Positions 26,413 to 36,772 are shown, numbered from the stretch's first letter. The stretch: DNA of 64,000 nucleotides from Pseudomonas fluorescens (GCF_001307275.1 NZ_CP012831.1:4766501-4830500); one strand, 5' to 3'. The notes: generated from the sequence alone by a model not told the origin. Numbers and translations are program-made.

Positions 26413-26440
26413 CTTGAAAAGTTTTTGGCGGACCCTAGAT
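26413..26440 (+). promoter_or_regulatory. Sigma-32 heat-shock promoter
   Basis: CTTGAAA (26413-26419) and CCCTAGAT (26433-26440) are 13 bases apart, close to the RpoH consensus CTTGAAA-N13-CCCCATNT. It drives the small heat-shock gene. Confidence 0.85.
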
Positions 26441-26444
26441 AGGG

Positions 26445-26512
26445 GTTACGCGATGCCGAATTCGGGTCGCGGAGACAAAAAAACTTGCTGAATTTTTCAG
26501 GAGATTTGAATC
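26445..26512 (+). promoter_or_regulatory. ROSE-like RNA thermometer
   Basis: The leader folds as a 5' hairpin around CCGAATTCGG (26458-26467) and a 3' hairpin in which CTTGCTGAA (26484-26492) pairs with TTCAGGAG (26496-26503). The pairing leaves a single bulged G opposite the Shine-Dalgarno AGGAG, the hallmark UUGCU module of ROSE elements. Low temperature should mask the ribosome site and heat should open it. Such elements are known upstream of Pseudomonas ibpA. Confidence 0.85.
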
Positions 26513-26965
26513 ATGAGTACTGCATTTTCGCTGGCCCCTCTGTTCCGTTCCTCGGTAGGCTTCGATCGCTTCAACGACTTGTTCGAAACCGCCCTGCGCA
26601 ACGAACCAGGCAGCAGCTATCCACCCTACAACGTGGAAAAACATGGTGATGACGAATACCGCATCGTGGTCGCCGCCGCCGGGTTCCAGGAAGAAGACCT
26701 GGACCTGCAAGTGGAAAAAGGTGTGCTGACCATCAGTGGCGGCAAGCGTGAAGCCAGCAACGACAGCGTCACCTTCCTGCACCAGGGCATTGCCCAGCGT
26801 GCGTTCAAGCTGTCCTTCCGGTTGGCCGATCATATCGAGATCAAGTCCGCCGGCCTGCGTAACGGTCTGTTGAGCATCGACCTGTTGCGAGTGGTTCCGG
26901 AAGAGGCGAAAGCCAAGCGCATCCCGATCAACGGTGCGCAGCAGCAACCCGCGCTGCAAAACTGA
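26513..26965 (+). CDS. ibpA: Small heat-shock protein, Hsp20 family
   Basis: A 150-residue ATP-independent holdase that binds unfolding proteins for later refolding by DnaK and ClpB. The alpha-crystallin domain spans about residues 35-130 (YNVEKHGDDEYRIVVAAAGF, GVLTISGGK, HQGIAQRAFKLSFRLADHIE, NGLLSIDLLRVVPEE). The N-terminus resembles E. coli IbpA (FRSSVGFDRFNDLF). Expression is under a sigma-32 promoter and a ROSE-like thermometer, giving double heat control. A strong terminator follows. Confidence 0.93.
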   Translation: MSTAFSLAPLFRSSVGFDRFNDLFETALRNEPGSSYPPYNVEKHGDDEYRIVVAAAGFQEEDLDLQVEKGVLTISGGKREASNDSVTFLHQGIAQRAFKLSFRLADHIEIKSAGLRNGLLSIDLLRVVPEEAKAKRIPINGAQQQPALQN

Positions 26966-26978
26966 TGCATCGCAACTG

Positions 26979-27008
26979 AAAAAGGGCGCCTTATGGCGCC
27001 CTTTTTCA
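26979..27008 (+). terminator. Terminator of the small heat-shock gene
   Basis: A hairpin GGGCGCC-TTAT-GGCGCCC flanked by an A-run and a T-run, so it may also serve the convergent GGDEF-EAL gene. Confidence 0.9.
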
Positions 27009-27027
27009 TATCTGTGGGGGGCTCCCA

Positions 27028-30000
27028 CTATGGCAACAACCGCTCAAACGCCTCCAGCGGCAACGGCCGGCTGTGCAGGTAACCCTGGTACAAATGGCAA
27101 TCAAGCCCTTGCAAAAAATGCAATTGCTCCAGGGTCTCCACGCCTTCGGCGATCATTACCAGGTTGAGGCTGCGGGCCATGGCGACGATGGCGCGGATGA
27201 TTTCTGCGTCGTTGGGGTCGCTGGTGGCGTCGCGCACGAATGACTGGTCGATTTTCAGCGTGTCCACCGGCAGGCGCTTGAGGTAGGTCAGTGACGAATA
27301 ACCGGTGCCGAAATCGTCCATGGCGAAGCTCACCCCCAGCTTCTTGAGCCGGCGCATCTTGGCGATGGTGTCGTCCAGGTTCTGGATCACGATACCTTCG
27401 GTGATCTCCAGTTTCAGCAGCGAGCAGGGCAGGCCGTGGGCGGCCAGGCTGTTTTCGATGCGTTCGACGAAGTCGCTCTGGCGGAATTGTCGTGGGCTGA
27501 TGTTCACGCACAGGCTGAATCGCTGCGGATCGATCTTGCCCTTGGCGATCAGTTGCTTGAAGCCGTCGCAGGCTTCATCGAGGATCCAGGTCCCGACTTC
27601 GAGGATCAGGCCACTGTCCTCCAGCACTTTGATGAATTCGTTGGGCGATTGGGCGCCGAGGTCCGGGTGATGCCAGCGCACCAAGGCTTCGGCGCCGATG
27701 ATGCGGTTGTCCCGGGCATCGACCTGAGGCTGGAAATGCACGCTGAACTCGCCACGGGCCAGGGCCAGGCGCAGGTCGGTTTCCATGCGCAACCGTTCGC
27801 TGGCGGCTTTTTGCATGGTGGTGTGGAACATCTGCGAGGTGTTGCGTCCCGAGTCCTTGGCGCGATACAGCGCAATGTCGGCGCGCTTGAGCAAATCGGT
27901 GGGGGTGGAGCCGTGGTCGGGGATCAACGCGATACCGATGCTCGGCGTGACCTGCAGTCGCTGGCCATCGAGAAACATCGGTTCCGAGAGCAGTTCACGC
28001 AGGGTGTCGGCCAGGGCCTGCACTTGCTTGCTGACCTCGCTGCGCGAGCCCTCCAGGCCGCTGAGCAGCACCACGAACTCATCGCCACCCAGTCGCGCCA
28101 CGGTGTCTTCCAGGCGTACGCTGGCTTCCAGGCGTGCAGTGATGATTTTCAGTACGGTGTCGCCCACCGGGTGACCGAGGGAATCGTTGATGTGCTTGAA
28201 GTGGTCCAGGTCGAGAAACAGCAGGGCGCCGCGCAAGTTGTGACGCTTGAGCAGGGCGATCTGCTGGCTCAGGCGGTCCATCAGCAAGGCCCGGTTGGGC
28301 AGGTTGGTCAGCGAGTCGTGGTAGGCCAGGTGGCGGATCTGGGCTTCGGCATTGCGCAGCAGGCTCACGTCTCGGGCGGTCAGCAGCAGGCACTCGGTTT
28401 CATTGAGGGTGATGGGCTCGACCGAGACCTCCACCGTGAGGATTTCCCCACGTTTATTGCGCCCGAGCATCTCTTGGTGGTGCACACGGCCCTTGAGTTG
28501 CAATTCGGCCAGCAGGGCGGCGCGCTGTTTTTCTTCGGCCCAGATCCCTACCTCGTAGACCGTATGCCCTATCACTTCGTCGGCGCGGTAGCCGGTCAAC
28601 CGGCAGAAGCCGTCGTTGACCTCAAGGTAGCGACCGCTTTGGTGTTCGGTGATGGTGATGGCGTCGGGGCTGGAATGAAACGCCTTGGCGAATTTCTCTT
28701 CACTGGCCTTGAGGGCGGCTTCGGAGCGTTGCTGCTGCGTGATGTCGCGCAAGGTCGTGACGATGCACGGCTGGTTGCCGACGTTGATTTGCCGGCTGGA
28801 AATCACACAGGTCAATGGCTGGCCGTTCTTGTGGTGAACGACGATGGCGACATTGTTCAGCGATTGTTCGCGGATCACCCGTTCGATGCGTTGCAGACTG
28901 CTGCCCGAGCCACCCCAGAGGCCGATTTCGTCGGCGCTGAGGCCAATCACGTCGTTGGTGGTCCAGCCAAAGGTCTGGGTGAAACTGGAGTTGATCTCGA
29001 GGAAGCGCCCGCTGTCCTGGTGGGTGACGCAGATCGGGTCGGGACTGACCTGGAACAGCGTGGCGAACTTCTCTTCCGAGGCGGCCAGGCTTTGTTCGCG
29101 CTCCACCTGGTCGGTGATGTCCAGCAAGGTCCCGGCCATGCGCAAGGGGCTGCCGTCGTCGTTGCGGTAGAGGCGGGCGCGGCTTTCCAGGTAGCGCGAG
29201 GTGCCGTCGGGCAGTTGTACGCGGTAGGTCAATTGATAGTTGCCCGCCGGGCCTTCCCGCAGGCTGCGATAGGCGTTGCGCATGTTGTTGCGTTCTTCTG
29301 TGGGAACCCCCTCGAAAAACGCATCGAATGATTCGTGGAACGGCTTGGGTTCCAGGCCATGGAGCTGCGCGGCCCGGGCCGAGCCGTAGAGCATGCCGCT
29401 GGGAATGTGCCAGTCCCAGGTGCCCAGTTGCGCCGAGTCGAGGGCCAGGTCCAGGCGTTCCTGGCTGTCCTTGAGGGCCTGTTCGGCGAGCTTGCGCTCG
29501 GAGGTGTCGAGGAACGTGCTCAGCAGGTACGGCTGGCCTTCGAGCTCGACTTTCTGCGCGCTCAGAATGCCGCTATGAATCTGGCCGTTGCTGGCCCGGA
29601 ACTCCACCTCCATGCTGACCAGCTCGCCCTTGGCCTTGGTTGCCTCCACCAGTTTCGCCCGCTGCCTGGGGTCAACCCACAGGCCCAGCTCCAGGGTGGT
29701 ACGGCCGATCACGTCATGTACTGGCCAACCGAACAGGCTTTCGAAATACTGGTTGGCCTCGCTGATCAGCCCGTCTTCCTGGCGGGTCAGCAAGACCATG
29801 TTCGGGCACAGATGAAAGAGCGTGGCGAAGCGTTTTTCCGAGCTGCGCAGCGCCTGTTCCCGCTCGCGCTGATGGGTGATTTCACGAATCACCCCGATCA
29901 TGCGCGGCCGGCCGTGCTTGTCGGGTAGCACGCTGCCACTGATTTCCAGCCAGTGCAGGCTGCCGTCGGGCCAGACGATGCGATGATGCATCGCCTGTTC

Positions 30001-30336
30001 CACCGGCGCTCCGGCCACTGCCGCGTGAAAGGCGCGCACGGCCCTGGCCCGGTCTTCGGGCAACAGCAGGTCGAGGTAGTCCACGTCCGCCGGCAACGGT
30101 TGGCGCGGATCGAAGCCGAACAACGCCTGGGTGCCGCGGGACCAGCTGATCTGGCCGCTGTCGATGTCCCACGACCAAGCGCCCAGCCGCGCACCGTTCA
30201 GGGCGGCCAGCAACTGTGGCGCGCTGTCCCAGCTTTGCTCGGACCGCTTCGGGTCGAGCGCCTGAATGCGCGGCAGGGGCGGGAGATGGTCAGCAGGTTT
30301 GGGCATTTCTAGCGAGCCTTGAGCGGTTTTGGGCAT
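27028..30336 (-). CDS. Multi-PAS GGDEF-EAL cyclic-di-GMP protein
   Basis: A ~1100-residue cytoplasmic signalling protein with no obvious membrane segment. I count five PAS/PAC units, starting near residues 45, 165, 285, 410 and 540 (the repeated phrase SEEKFAxxFxxSPD marks three). A GGDEF domain spans about 675-835 with an intact RLGGDEFVVLL, then an EAL domain with AEALVRWHHPD and DDFGTGYSSLTYLK. Both active-site signatures look intact, so it could make or degrade c-di-GMP. The start is uncertain: ATG at 30336, ATG at 30306 and TTG at 30345 are all in frame. It is convergent with the heat-shock gene. Confidence 0.92.
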   Translation of the reverse strand: MPKTAQGSLEMPKPADHLPPLPRIQALDPKRSEQSWDSAPQLLAALNGARLGAWSWDIDSGQISWSRGTQALFGFDPRQPLPADVDYLDLLLPEDRARAVRAFHAAVAGAPVEQAMHHRIVWPDGSLHWLEISGSVLPDKHGRPRMIGVIREITHQREREQALRSSEKRFATLFHLCPNMVLLTRQEDGLISEANQYFESLFGWPVHDVIGRTTLELGLWVDPRQRAKLVEATKAKGELVSMEVEFRASNGQIHSGILSAQKVELEGQPYLLSTFLDTSERKLAEQALKDSQERLDLALDSAQLGTWDWHIPSGMLYGSARAAQLHGLEPKPFHESFDAFFEGVPTEERNNMRNAYRSLREGPAGNYQLTYRVQLPDGTSRYLESRARLYRNDDGSPLRMAGTLLDITDQVEREQSLAASEEKFATLFQVSPDPICVTHQDSGRFLEINSSFTQTFGWTTNDVIGLSADEIGLWGGSGSSLQRIERVIREQSLNNVAIVVHHKNGQPLTCVISSRQINVGNQPCIVTTLRDITQQQRSEAALKASEEKFAKAFHSSPDAITITEHQSGRYLEVNDGFCRLTGYRADEVIGHTVYEVGIWAEEKQRAALLAELQLKGRVHHQEMLGRNKRGEILTVEVSVEPITLNETECLLLTARDVSLLRNAEAQIRHLAYHDSLTNLPNRALLMDRLSQQIALLKRHNLRGALLFLDLDHFKHINDSLGHPVGDTVLKIITARLEASVRLEDTVARLGGDEFVVLLSGLEGSRSEVSKQVQALADTLRELLSEPMFLDGQRLQVTPSIGIALIPDHGSTPTDLLKRADIALYRAKDSGRNTSQMFHTTMQKAASERLRMETDLRLALARGEFSVHFQPQVDARDNRIIGAEALVRWHHPDLGAQSPNEFIKVLEDSGLILEVGTWILDEACDGFKQLIAKGKIDPQRFSLCVNISPRQFRQSDFVERIENSLAAHGLPCSLLKLEITEGIVIQNLDDTIAKMRRLKKLGVSFAMDDFGTGYSSLTYLKRLPVDTLKIDQSFVRDATSDPNDAEIIRAIVAMARSLNLVMIAEGVETLEQLHFLQGLDCHLYQGYLHSRPLPLEAFERLLP

Positions 30337-30375
30337 TAAGCACAAGCATCCAAGGCCCTACAGGCGCGGCACAAC

Positions 30376-31266
30376 CTATGCCTTTGTCCCTGGCAAATCG
30401 ATTTGTGCGTCCAGTAAGGCCATGAAAGCCCGTGCGGCATTCGATAGCGTCCGTTCGGTGTGCAAGATATAGCCTAGCTGGCGACTGAGCTGTATGCCCG
30501 GCAAAGGAATGCGCGCGACCTGTTCATCGAGCATGGTGCGCGGCAGAACGCTCCAGGCCAGGCCGATGGAAACCATCATCTTTATGGTTTCCAGATAATT
30601 CGTGCTCATGGCGATGTTTGGCGTCAGGCCCTGGGCCTCGAACAACCGTTGCACGATGTGATGGGTAAAGGTGTTGCCCCCCGGGAACACTGCCGGATGC
30701 AAGGCAATGTCCGCCAGGCTCACCGCGCTGTTTTCCAGCAACGCATGCTCCGGGGCGACCACGAAATCCAGGGGGTCGTCCCACACTGGCGTGGCCCTTA
30801 CCAGCGTGTGGGGCTCGGGGGCGAGGGTGATGACGGCCAGTTCCGCCCGGCCATGGAGGATTTCTTCGTAGGCCACTTCCGAATCCAGGAACTGGATATC
30901 CAGCGCCACCTGGGGATAACGCCGGGTGAACTCGCGCAATAAAGGTGGCAAGCGGTGCAGGCCGATGTGGTGGCTGGTGGCGAGCGTCAGGCGCCCGGTC
31001 ACTTCGCCGGTCAGGTTGGTCAGGGCGCGGCGGGTGTCGTCCAGCACGTTGAGGATCTGGTAGGCCCTCGGCAACAGGGCCCGGCCGGCCTCGGTCAGGC
31101 CCACTTCACGGCCCAGGCGGTCGAACAGGCGCACCTTGAGTTGTTGTTCGAGGCCGGCAATGCGCTTGCTGATGGCCGGCTGGGTCAGGTGCAGGCGTTC
31201 GCCGGCGCCGGAGAAACTGCCCGTCTCGGCGATGGCAATAAAAGCATTGAGGTTGGCGAGGTCCAT
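30376..31266 (-). CDS. LysR-family regulator next to leuC
   Basis: A 296-residue LysR-type regulator. The N-terminal winged helix reads LNAFIAIAETGSFSGAGERL then LTQPAISKRIAGLEQQL (residues 4-45); the ligand-binding domain covers about 90-290. The ATG at 31266 begins the canonical MDLANLNAFIA. It is transcribed divergently from leuCD, and P. aeruginosa has a LysR gene in the same place. It may control leuCD in response to a leucine-pathway intermediate, but the sequence does not show this. A palindrome ATGC-AAA-GCAT lies in the shared gap. Confidence 0.9.
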   Translation of the reverse strand: MDLANLNAFIAIAETGSFSGAGERLHLTQPAISKRIAGLEQQLKVRLFDRLGREVGLTEAGRALLPRAYQILNVLDDTRRALTNLTGEVTGRLTLATSHHIGLHRLPPLLREFTRRYPQVALDIQFLDSEVAYEEILHGRAELAVITLAPEPHTLVRATPVWDDPLDFVVAPEHALLENSAVSLADIALHPAVFPGGNTFTHHIVQRLFEAQGLTPNIAMSTNYLETIKMMVSIGLAWSVLPRTMLDEQVARIPLPGIQLSRQLGYILHTERTLSNAARAFMALLDAQIDLPGTKA

Positions 31267-31294
31267 GGCGGTTCCGGTCGAATTCCAGTTGGTT

Positions 31295-31305
31295 ATGCAA
31301 AGCAT
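31295..31305. promoter_or_regulatory. Candidate LysR operator
   Basis: An 11-bp palindrome ATGCAAAGCAT sits 29 bases upstream of the LysR start in the divergent LysR/leuC gap, which is otherwise AT-rich. Compatible with a T-N11-A type site; function is inferred from position only. Confidence 0.4.
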
Positions 31306-31423
31306 GAAAAATATGAATTTGAGTTATTTAATGTAACCCCATAGGATCAGCCTCACAAGCCAAGGGGTTATTGATTCGTTCAAGGCCCGGGGCATAGAAA
31401 CAAGCTGATGAGGAAACCGTCTG

Positions 31424-32842
31424 ATGGCCGGCAAAACGCTCTACGACAAGCTCTGGGATTCGCATTTGGTCAAGCAGCGCGACGATGGCTCGGCGCTGAT
31501 CTACATCGACCGTCACATCATTCACGAAGTGACGTCGCCGCAAGCCTTCGAAGGCCTGCGCCTGGCCGGGCGCAAGCCGTGGCGCATCGATGCCAACATC
31601 GCGACCCCGGACCACAACGTACCGACCACGCCGGAGCGCAAGGGCGGCATCGAAGCCATTGCCGACCAGGTCTCGCGCTTGCAGGTCCAGACCCTCGACG
31701 ATAACTGTGACGAATACGGCATCGTCGAATTCAAGATGAACGATGTGCGCCAAGGCATCGTCCACGTCATCGGCCCGGAGCAGGGCGCGACCTTGCCTGG
31801 CATGACCGTGGTCTGCGGCGACTCGCACACCTCGACCCACGGTGCGTTCGGCGCCCTGGCCCACGGCATCGGCACGTCCGAGGTCGAGCACGTGCTCGCC
31901 ACCCAGTGCCTGGTGGCCAAGAAAATGAAAAACATGCTGGTGCGCGTCGAAGGCAAGTTGCCGTTCGGCGTGACCGCCAAGGACATCGTCCTGGCCGTGA
32001 TCGGCAAGATCGGCACCGCCGGCGGTAACGGTCATGCCATCGAGTTCGCCGGCAGCGCGATTCGCGACTTGTCCGTCGAAGGCCGCATGACCATTTGCAA
32101 CATGTCCATCGAGGCCGGTGCCCGGGTCGGCCTGGTGGCCGCCGATGAAAAAACCGTGGAATACGTCAAGGGCCGTCCGTTCTCGCCCAAAGGCGCGGAA
32201 TGGGACATGGCGGTCGAGGCCTGGAAAGACCTGGTCTCCGATGCCGATGCCAAGTTCGACACGGTGGTCGAGCTCGACGCGACGCAGATCAAGCCGCAAG
32301 TCAGCTGGGGTACCTCCCCGGAAATGGTCTTGGCCGTGGACCAGAACGTACCGGATCCGGCCAAGGAAATGGACCTGGTCAAGCGCGACTCCATCGTCCG
32401 TGCCTTGAAGTACATGGGCTTGAGCGCCAACCAGGCGATCACCGACATCCAGCTTGATCGCGTGTTCATCGGCTCCTGCACCAACTCGCGGATCGAAGAC
32501 CTGCGCGCCGCGGCGGTGATCGCCAAGGGCCGCAAGGTGGCCTCGACCATCAAGCAGGCCATCGTGGTGCCGGGCTCGGGCCTGGTGAAGGCCCAGGCCG
32601 AAGCGGAAGGGCTGGACAAGATTTTCCTCGAGGCCGGTTTCGAATGGCGTGAGCCGGGCTGCTCGATGTGCCTGGCGATGAACCCTGACCGCCTGGAGTC
32701 CGGCGAGCATTGCGCCTCCACCTCCAACCGTAACTTCGAAGGCCGTCAGGGCGCCGGGGGCCGTACGCACCTGGTGAGCCCGGCCATGGCCGCCGCGGCG
32801 GCCGTCAACGGCCGTTTCGTCGACGTCCGCGAATTGATCTGA
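31424..32842 (+). CDS. leuC: 3-isopropylmalate dehydratase large subunit
   Basis: The 472-residue aconitase-family large subunit, which isomerises 2- to 3-isopropylmalate in leucine synthesis with LeuD. It binds a 4Fe-4S cluster through three cysteines: one in IGSCTNSR near residue 347 and two in GCSMCLAMN near 407. VCGDSHTSTHGAFG near residue 130 is also diagnostic. Length matches the family. leuD follows after 11 bases with a GGAG site. Confidence 0.97.
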   Translation: MAGKTLYDKLWDSHLVKQRDDGSALIYIDRHIIHEVTSPQAFEGLRLAGRKPWRIDANIATPDHNVPTTPERKGGIEAIADQVSRLQVQTLDDNCDEYGIVEFKMNDVRQGIVHVIGPEQGATLPGMTVVCGDSHTSTHGAFGALAHGIGTSEVEHVLATQCLVAKKMKNMLVRVEGKLPFGVTAKDIVLAVIGKIGTAGGNGHAIEFAGSAIRDLSVEGRMTICNMSIEAGARVGLVAADEKTVEYVKGRPFSPKGAEWDMAVEAWKDLVSDADAKFDTVVELDATQIKPQVSWGTSPEMVLAVDQNVPDPAKEMDLVKRDSIVRALKYMGLSANQAITDIQLDRVFIGSCTNSRIEDLRAAAVIAKGRKVASTIKQAIVVPGSGLVKAQAEAEGLDKIFLEAGFEWREPGCSMCLAMNPDRLESGEHCASTSNRNFEGRQGAGGRTHLVSPAMAAAAAVNGRFVDVRELI

Positions 32843-32853
32843 AGGAGCGCAGC

Positions 32854-33498
32854 ATGAAAGCTTTTACCCAGCACACCGGTCTTGTCGCGCCTTTGGATCG
32901 TGCCAACGTCGACACCGACCAGATCATTCCCAAGCAATTCCTGAAGTCCATCAAACGCACCGGTTTCGGCCCGAACCTGTTCGACGAATGGCGCTACCTG
33001 GATGTCGGCCAGCCGTACCAGGACAACTCCAAGCGGCCGTTGAACAAGGATTTCGTGCTCAACGCCGAGCGCTACCAAGGTGCCAGTGTGTTGCTGGCCC
33101 GGGAGAACTTCGGCTGCGGTTCGAGCCGCGAGCACGCGCCATGGGCCCTGGAAGAGTACGGTTTCCGCAGCATCATCGCGCCGAGCTACGCCGACATCTT
33201 CTTCAACAACAGCTTCAAGAACGGCTTGCTGCCGATCATCCTCAGCGATGCTGACGTGGATGAGTTGTTCCAGCAGGTCGAGGCCAACCCTGGCTATCAA
33301 CTGCAGATCGACCTGGCCGCCCAGACGGTGACCCGTCCCGATGGCAAGGTGCTGGGTTTCGAGATCGATGCGTTCCGCAAGCACTGCCTGCTCAACGGCC
33401 TGGATGACATCGGCCTGACCCTGCAGGACGGCGAGGCGATTGCCGCGTTCGAGGCCAGGCACCGGGCGAGCCAGCCTTGGTTGTTTCGCGATGCTTGA
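32854..33498 (+). CDS. leuD: 3-isopropylmalate dehydratase small subunit
   Basis: The 214-residue swivel subunit of isopropylmalate isomerase. Signatures are LDRANVDTDQIIPKQFL near residue 15 and the substrate-binding loop ENFGCGSSREHAPWAL near 85. It is 11 bases downstream of leuC. A REPIN separates it from the methyltransferase gene, so leuB is probably transcribed separately. Confidence 0.97.
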   Translation: MKAFTQHTGLVAPLDRANVDTDQIIPKQFLKSIKRTGFGPNLFDEWRYLDVGQPYQDNSKRPLNKDFVLNAERYQGASVLLARENFGCGSSREHAPWALEEYGFRSIIAPSYADIFFNNSFKNGLLPIILSDADVDELFQQVEANPGYQLQIDLAAQTVTRPDGKVLGFEIDAFRKHCLLNGLDDIGLTLQDGEAIAAFEARHRASQPWLFRDA

Positions 33499-33521
33499 TG
33501 GATTGATGTAGGCAGTACCGG

Positions 33522-33605
33522 CTTCATCGCGAGCAAGCTCGCGCCCACAGGTGTTTTGTGAACACCCAAAATCCCCTGTGGGAGCGAGCTTGCTCGCGAT
33601 GGGGG
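33522..33605. repeat. REPIN, outward arrangement
   Basis: An inverted then a direct REP between leuD and the methyltransferase gene. The inverted arm has CTCGCGCCCAC instead of CTCGCTCCCAC. Confidence 0.88.
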
Positions 33606-33639
33606 CCGCCCAGGCAATAAAAAACCATAAGGACATCCC

Positions 33640-34404
33640 ATGACCAACACCGCCCACAGTCAGGTTGTACAAAAGCAATTCGGTGAACAGGCTTCGGCCT
33701 ATCTGAGCAGTGCCGTGCACGCCCAGGGCGCCGAGTTCGCGCTGCTACAGGCTGCGTTGGCCGGTCGTGGCGATGCCCGTGTGCTGGACCTGGGCTGTGG
33801 CGCCGGTCATGTGAGTTTCCACGTGGCGCCCCTGGCCGGTGAAGTGGTGGCCTACGATCTGTCCCAACAGATGTTGGATGTTGTGACCGCGGCAGCGGCC
33901 GAGCGTGGCCTGGACAACATCAGCACGGTTCGGGGCGCCGCCGAGCGCCTGCCGTTCGCCGACGCTGAGTTCGACTTCGTGTTCAGCCGTTATTCGGCGC
34001 ATCATTGGAGCGACCTGGGCCTGGCGCTGCGGGAAGTGCGACGGGTGCTCAAGCCGGGCGGGGTGATGGCGTTCATCGACATCCTGTCGCCGGGTACGCC
34101 GTTGCTGGACACCTACTTGCAAAGCATCGAAGTGCTGCGCGATACCAGCCATGTGCGCGATTATTCGGCCGGCGAGTGGTTGCGCCAGGTCAGCGAAGCG
34201 GGGTTGCACACCCGCAGCACCTCGCGCCAGCGCCTGCGCCTGGAGTACCACTCTTGGGTCGAACGCATGCGTACGCCCGAGGTGATGCGCGGGGCGATTC
34301 TCCAGCTGCAGCGTTCGATGGGCGATGAAGTGCGAGAATATTTTGAGATTGAGGCCGACGGTTCGTTCAGTACAGATGTACTGGTGCTGTGGGCCGAGCG
34401 ATAG
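33640..34404 (+). CDS. SAM-dependent methyltransferase inside the leu cluster
   Basis: A 254-residue class I methyltransferase of the UbiE/Methyltransf_11 type. Motif I is VLDLGCGAGHVSFHVA near residue 48; YDLSQQML, GAAERLPFADAEFDFVFSRYSAHHW and VLKPGGVMAFID follow. The substrate is unknown. It sits between leuD and leuB in the same position as a conserved gene in P. aeruginosa, so the linkage to leucine genes is old, yet the enzyme is not a leucine-pathway step. Confidence 0.88.
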   Translation: MTNTAHSQVVQKQFGEQASAYLSSAVHAQGAEFALLQAALAGRGDARVLDLGCGAGHVSFHVAPLAGEVVAYDLSQQMLDVVTAAAAERGLDNISTVRGAAERLPFADAEFDFVFSRYSAHHWSDLGLALREVRRVLKPGGVMAFIDILSPGTPLLDTYLQSIEVLRDTSHVRDYSAGEWLRQVSEAGLHTRSTSRQRLRLEYHSWVERMRTPEVMRGAILQLQRSMGDEVREYFEIEADGSFSTDVLVLWAER

Positions 34405-34470
34405 CATTTTTCCCGGCCAGGCCTTGGGTGCGCAACCCAGGCCCGTGTCGACAGAGCAAACGAGGAAAGC

Positions 34471-35553
<1,083 letters not shown>

Positions 35554-35559
35554 TCTTTC

Positions 35560-35590
35560 GGGCCCACCGCTTCGACGGTGGCCCACTTTT
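35560..35590 (+). terminator. Hairpin after leuB
   Basis: Arms GGGCCCACCG and CGGTGGCCC followed by ACTTTTG, seven bases after the stop codon. The asd ribosome site begins 14 bases later, so it may only partly terminate. Confidence 0.6.
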
Positions 35591-35607
35591 GTATAGGTGT
35601 AGTTGCG

Positions 35608-36720
35608 ATGAAACGTGTAGGTCTGATCGGTTGGCGCGGCATGGTCGGTTCCGTGCTCATGCAGCGAATGCTGGAAGAGCAGGATTTCGATCTCATTGAG
35701 CCGGTGTTTTTCACCACTTCCAATGTCGGTGGCCAGGGCCCGTCCGTGGGCAAGGACACCGGTGCGCTCAAGGATGCCTACAGCATCGAAGAGCTCAAGA
35801 CCCTCGACGTGATCCTGACTTGCCAGGGTGGCGACTACACCAGCGAAGTGTTCCCCAAGCTGCGTGAAGCCGGCTGGCAGGGTTACTGGATCGACGCCGC
35901 CTCCAGCCTGCGTATGCAGGACGACGCGGTGATCATCCTCGACCCGGTCAACCGCAAGGTCATCGACCAGCAGCTGGACGCGGGCACCAAGAACTACATC
36001 GGCGGCAACTGCACCGTCAGCCTGATGCTGATGGGCCTGGGCGGCCTGTTCGAAGCCGGTCTGGTGGAGTGGATGAGCGCCATGACCTACCAGGCCGCGT
36101 CCGGTGCCGGCGCGCAGAACATGCGTGAGCTGATCAAGCAGATGGGCGCCACCCACGCCGCCGTCGCCGATGACCTGGCCAACCCGGCCAGTGCCATCCT
36201 CGACATCGACCGCAAGGTCGCCGAGGCGATGCGCAGCGATGCCTATCCGACCGAGAACTTTGGCGTACCGCTGGCCGGCAGCCTGATCCCCTGGATCGAC
36301 AAGGAACTGCCCAACGGCCAGAGCCGGGAAGAGTGGAAGGCCCAGGCCGAAACCAACAAGATCCTCGGTCGCTTCAAGAGCCCGATCCCGGTGGATGGCA
36401 TCTGCGTGCGCATCGGCGCCATGCGCTGCCACAGCCAGGCGCTGACCATCAAGCTGAACAAAGACGTGCCGATCGCCGACATCGAAGGGCTGATCAGCCA
36501 GCACAACCCTTGGGTCAAGCTGGTGCCGAACAATCGCGAAACCAGCATGCAGGAGCTGAGCCCGACCAAGGTCACCGGCACCCTGAATGTACCGGTGGGC
36601 CGTCTGCGCAAATTGAACATGGGGTCGCAGTTCGTCGGTGCCTTCACCGTCGGCGACCAACTGCTGTGGGGCGCGGCCGAACCGCTGCGCCGCATGCTGC
36701 GGATCCTGCTCGAGCGTTGA
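35608..36720 (+). CDS. asd: Aspartate-semialdehyde dehydrogenase
   Basis: A 370-residue NADPH enzyme that makes aspartate semialdehyde, the branch point to lysine, diaminopimelate, methionine and threonine. The nucleotide-binding start is GLIGWRGMVGSVLM. The active-site Cys is in GGNCTVSLMLMGL near residue 135, and the catalytic His in RIGAMRCHSQALTIKL near 275. The ATG at 35608 gives the canonical MKRVGLIGWRGMVG. A paralogue without these residues follows 250 bases later. Confidence 0.97.
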   Translation: MKRVGLIGWRGMVGSVLMQRMLEEQDFDLIEPVFFTTSNVGGQGPSVGKDTGALKDAYSIEELKTLDVILTCQGGDYTSEVFPKLREAGWQGYWIDAASSLRMQDDAVIILDPVNRKVIDQQLDAGTKNYIGGNCTVSLMLMGLGGLFEAGLVEWMSAMTYQAASGAGAQNMRELIKQMGATHAAVADDLANPASAILDIDRKVAEAMRSDAYPTENFGVPLAGSLIPWIDKELPNGQSREEWKAQAETNKILGRFKSPIPVDGICVRIGAMRCHSQALTIKLNKDVPIADIEGLISQHNPWVKLVPNNRETSMQELSPTKVTGTLNVPVGRLRKLNMGSQFVGAFTVGDQLLWGAAEPLRRMLRILLER

Positions 36721-36739
36721 TCGATTGCTGCTGTGAAAG

Positions 36740-36772
36740 AACCCGTGCCTTGTGAGAGGCGCGGGTTTTTTA
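36740..36772 (+). terminator. Terminator of asd
   Basis: A hairpin AACCCGTGCC/GGCGCGGGTT followed by TTTTTA, 20 bases after the stop. Confidence 0.88.
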
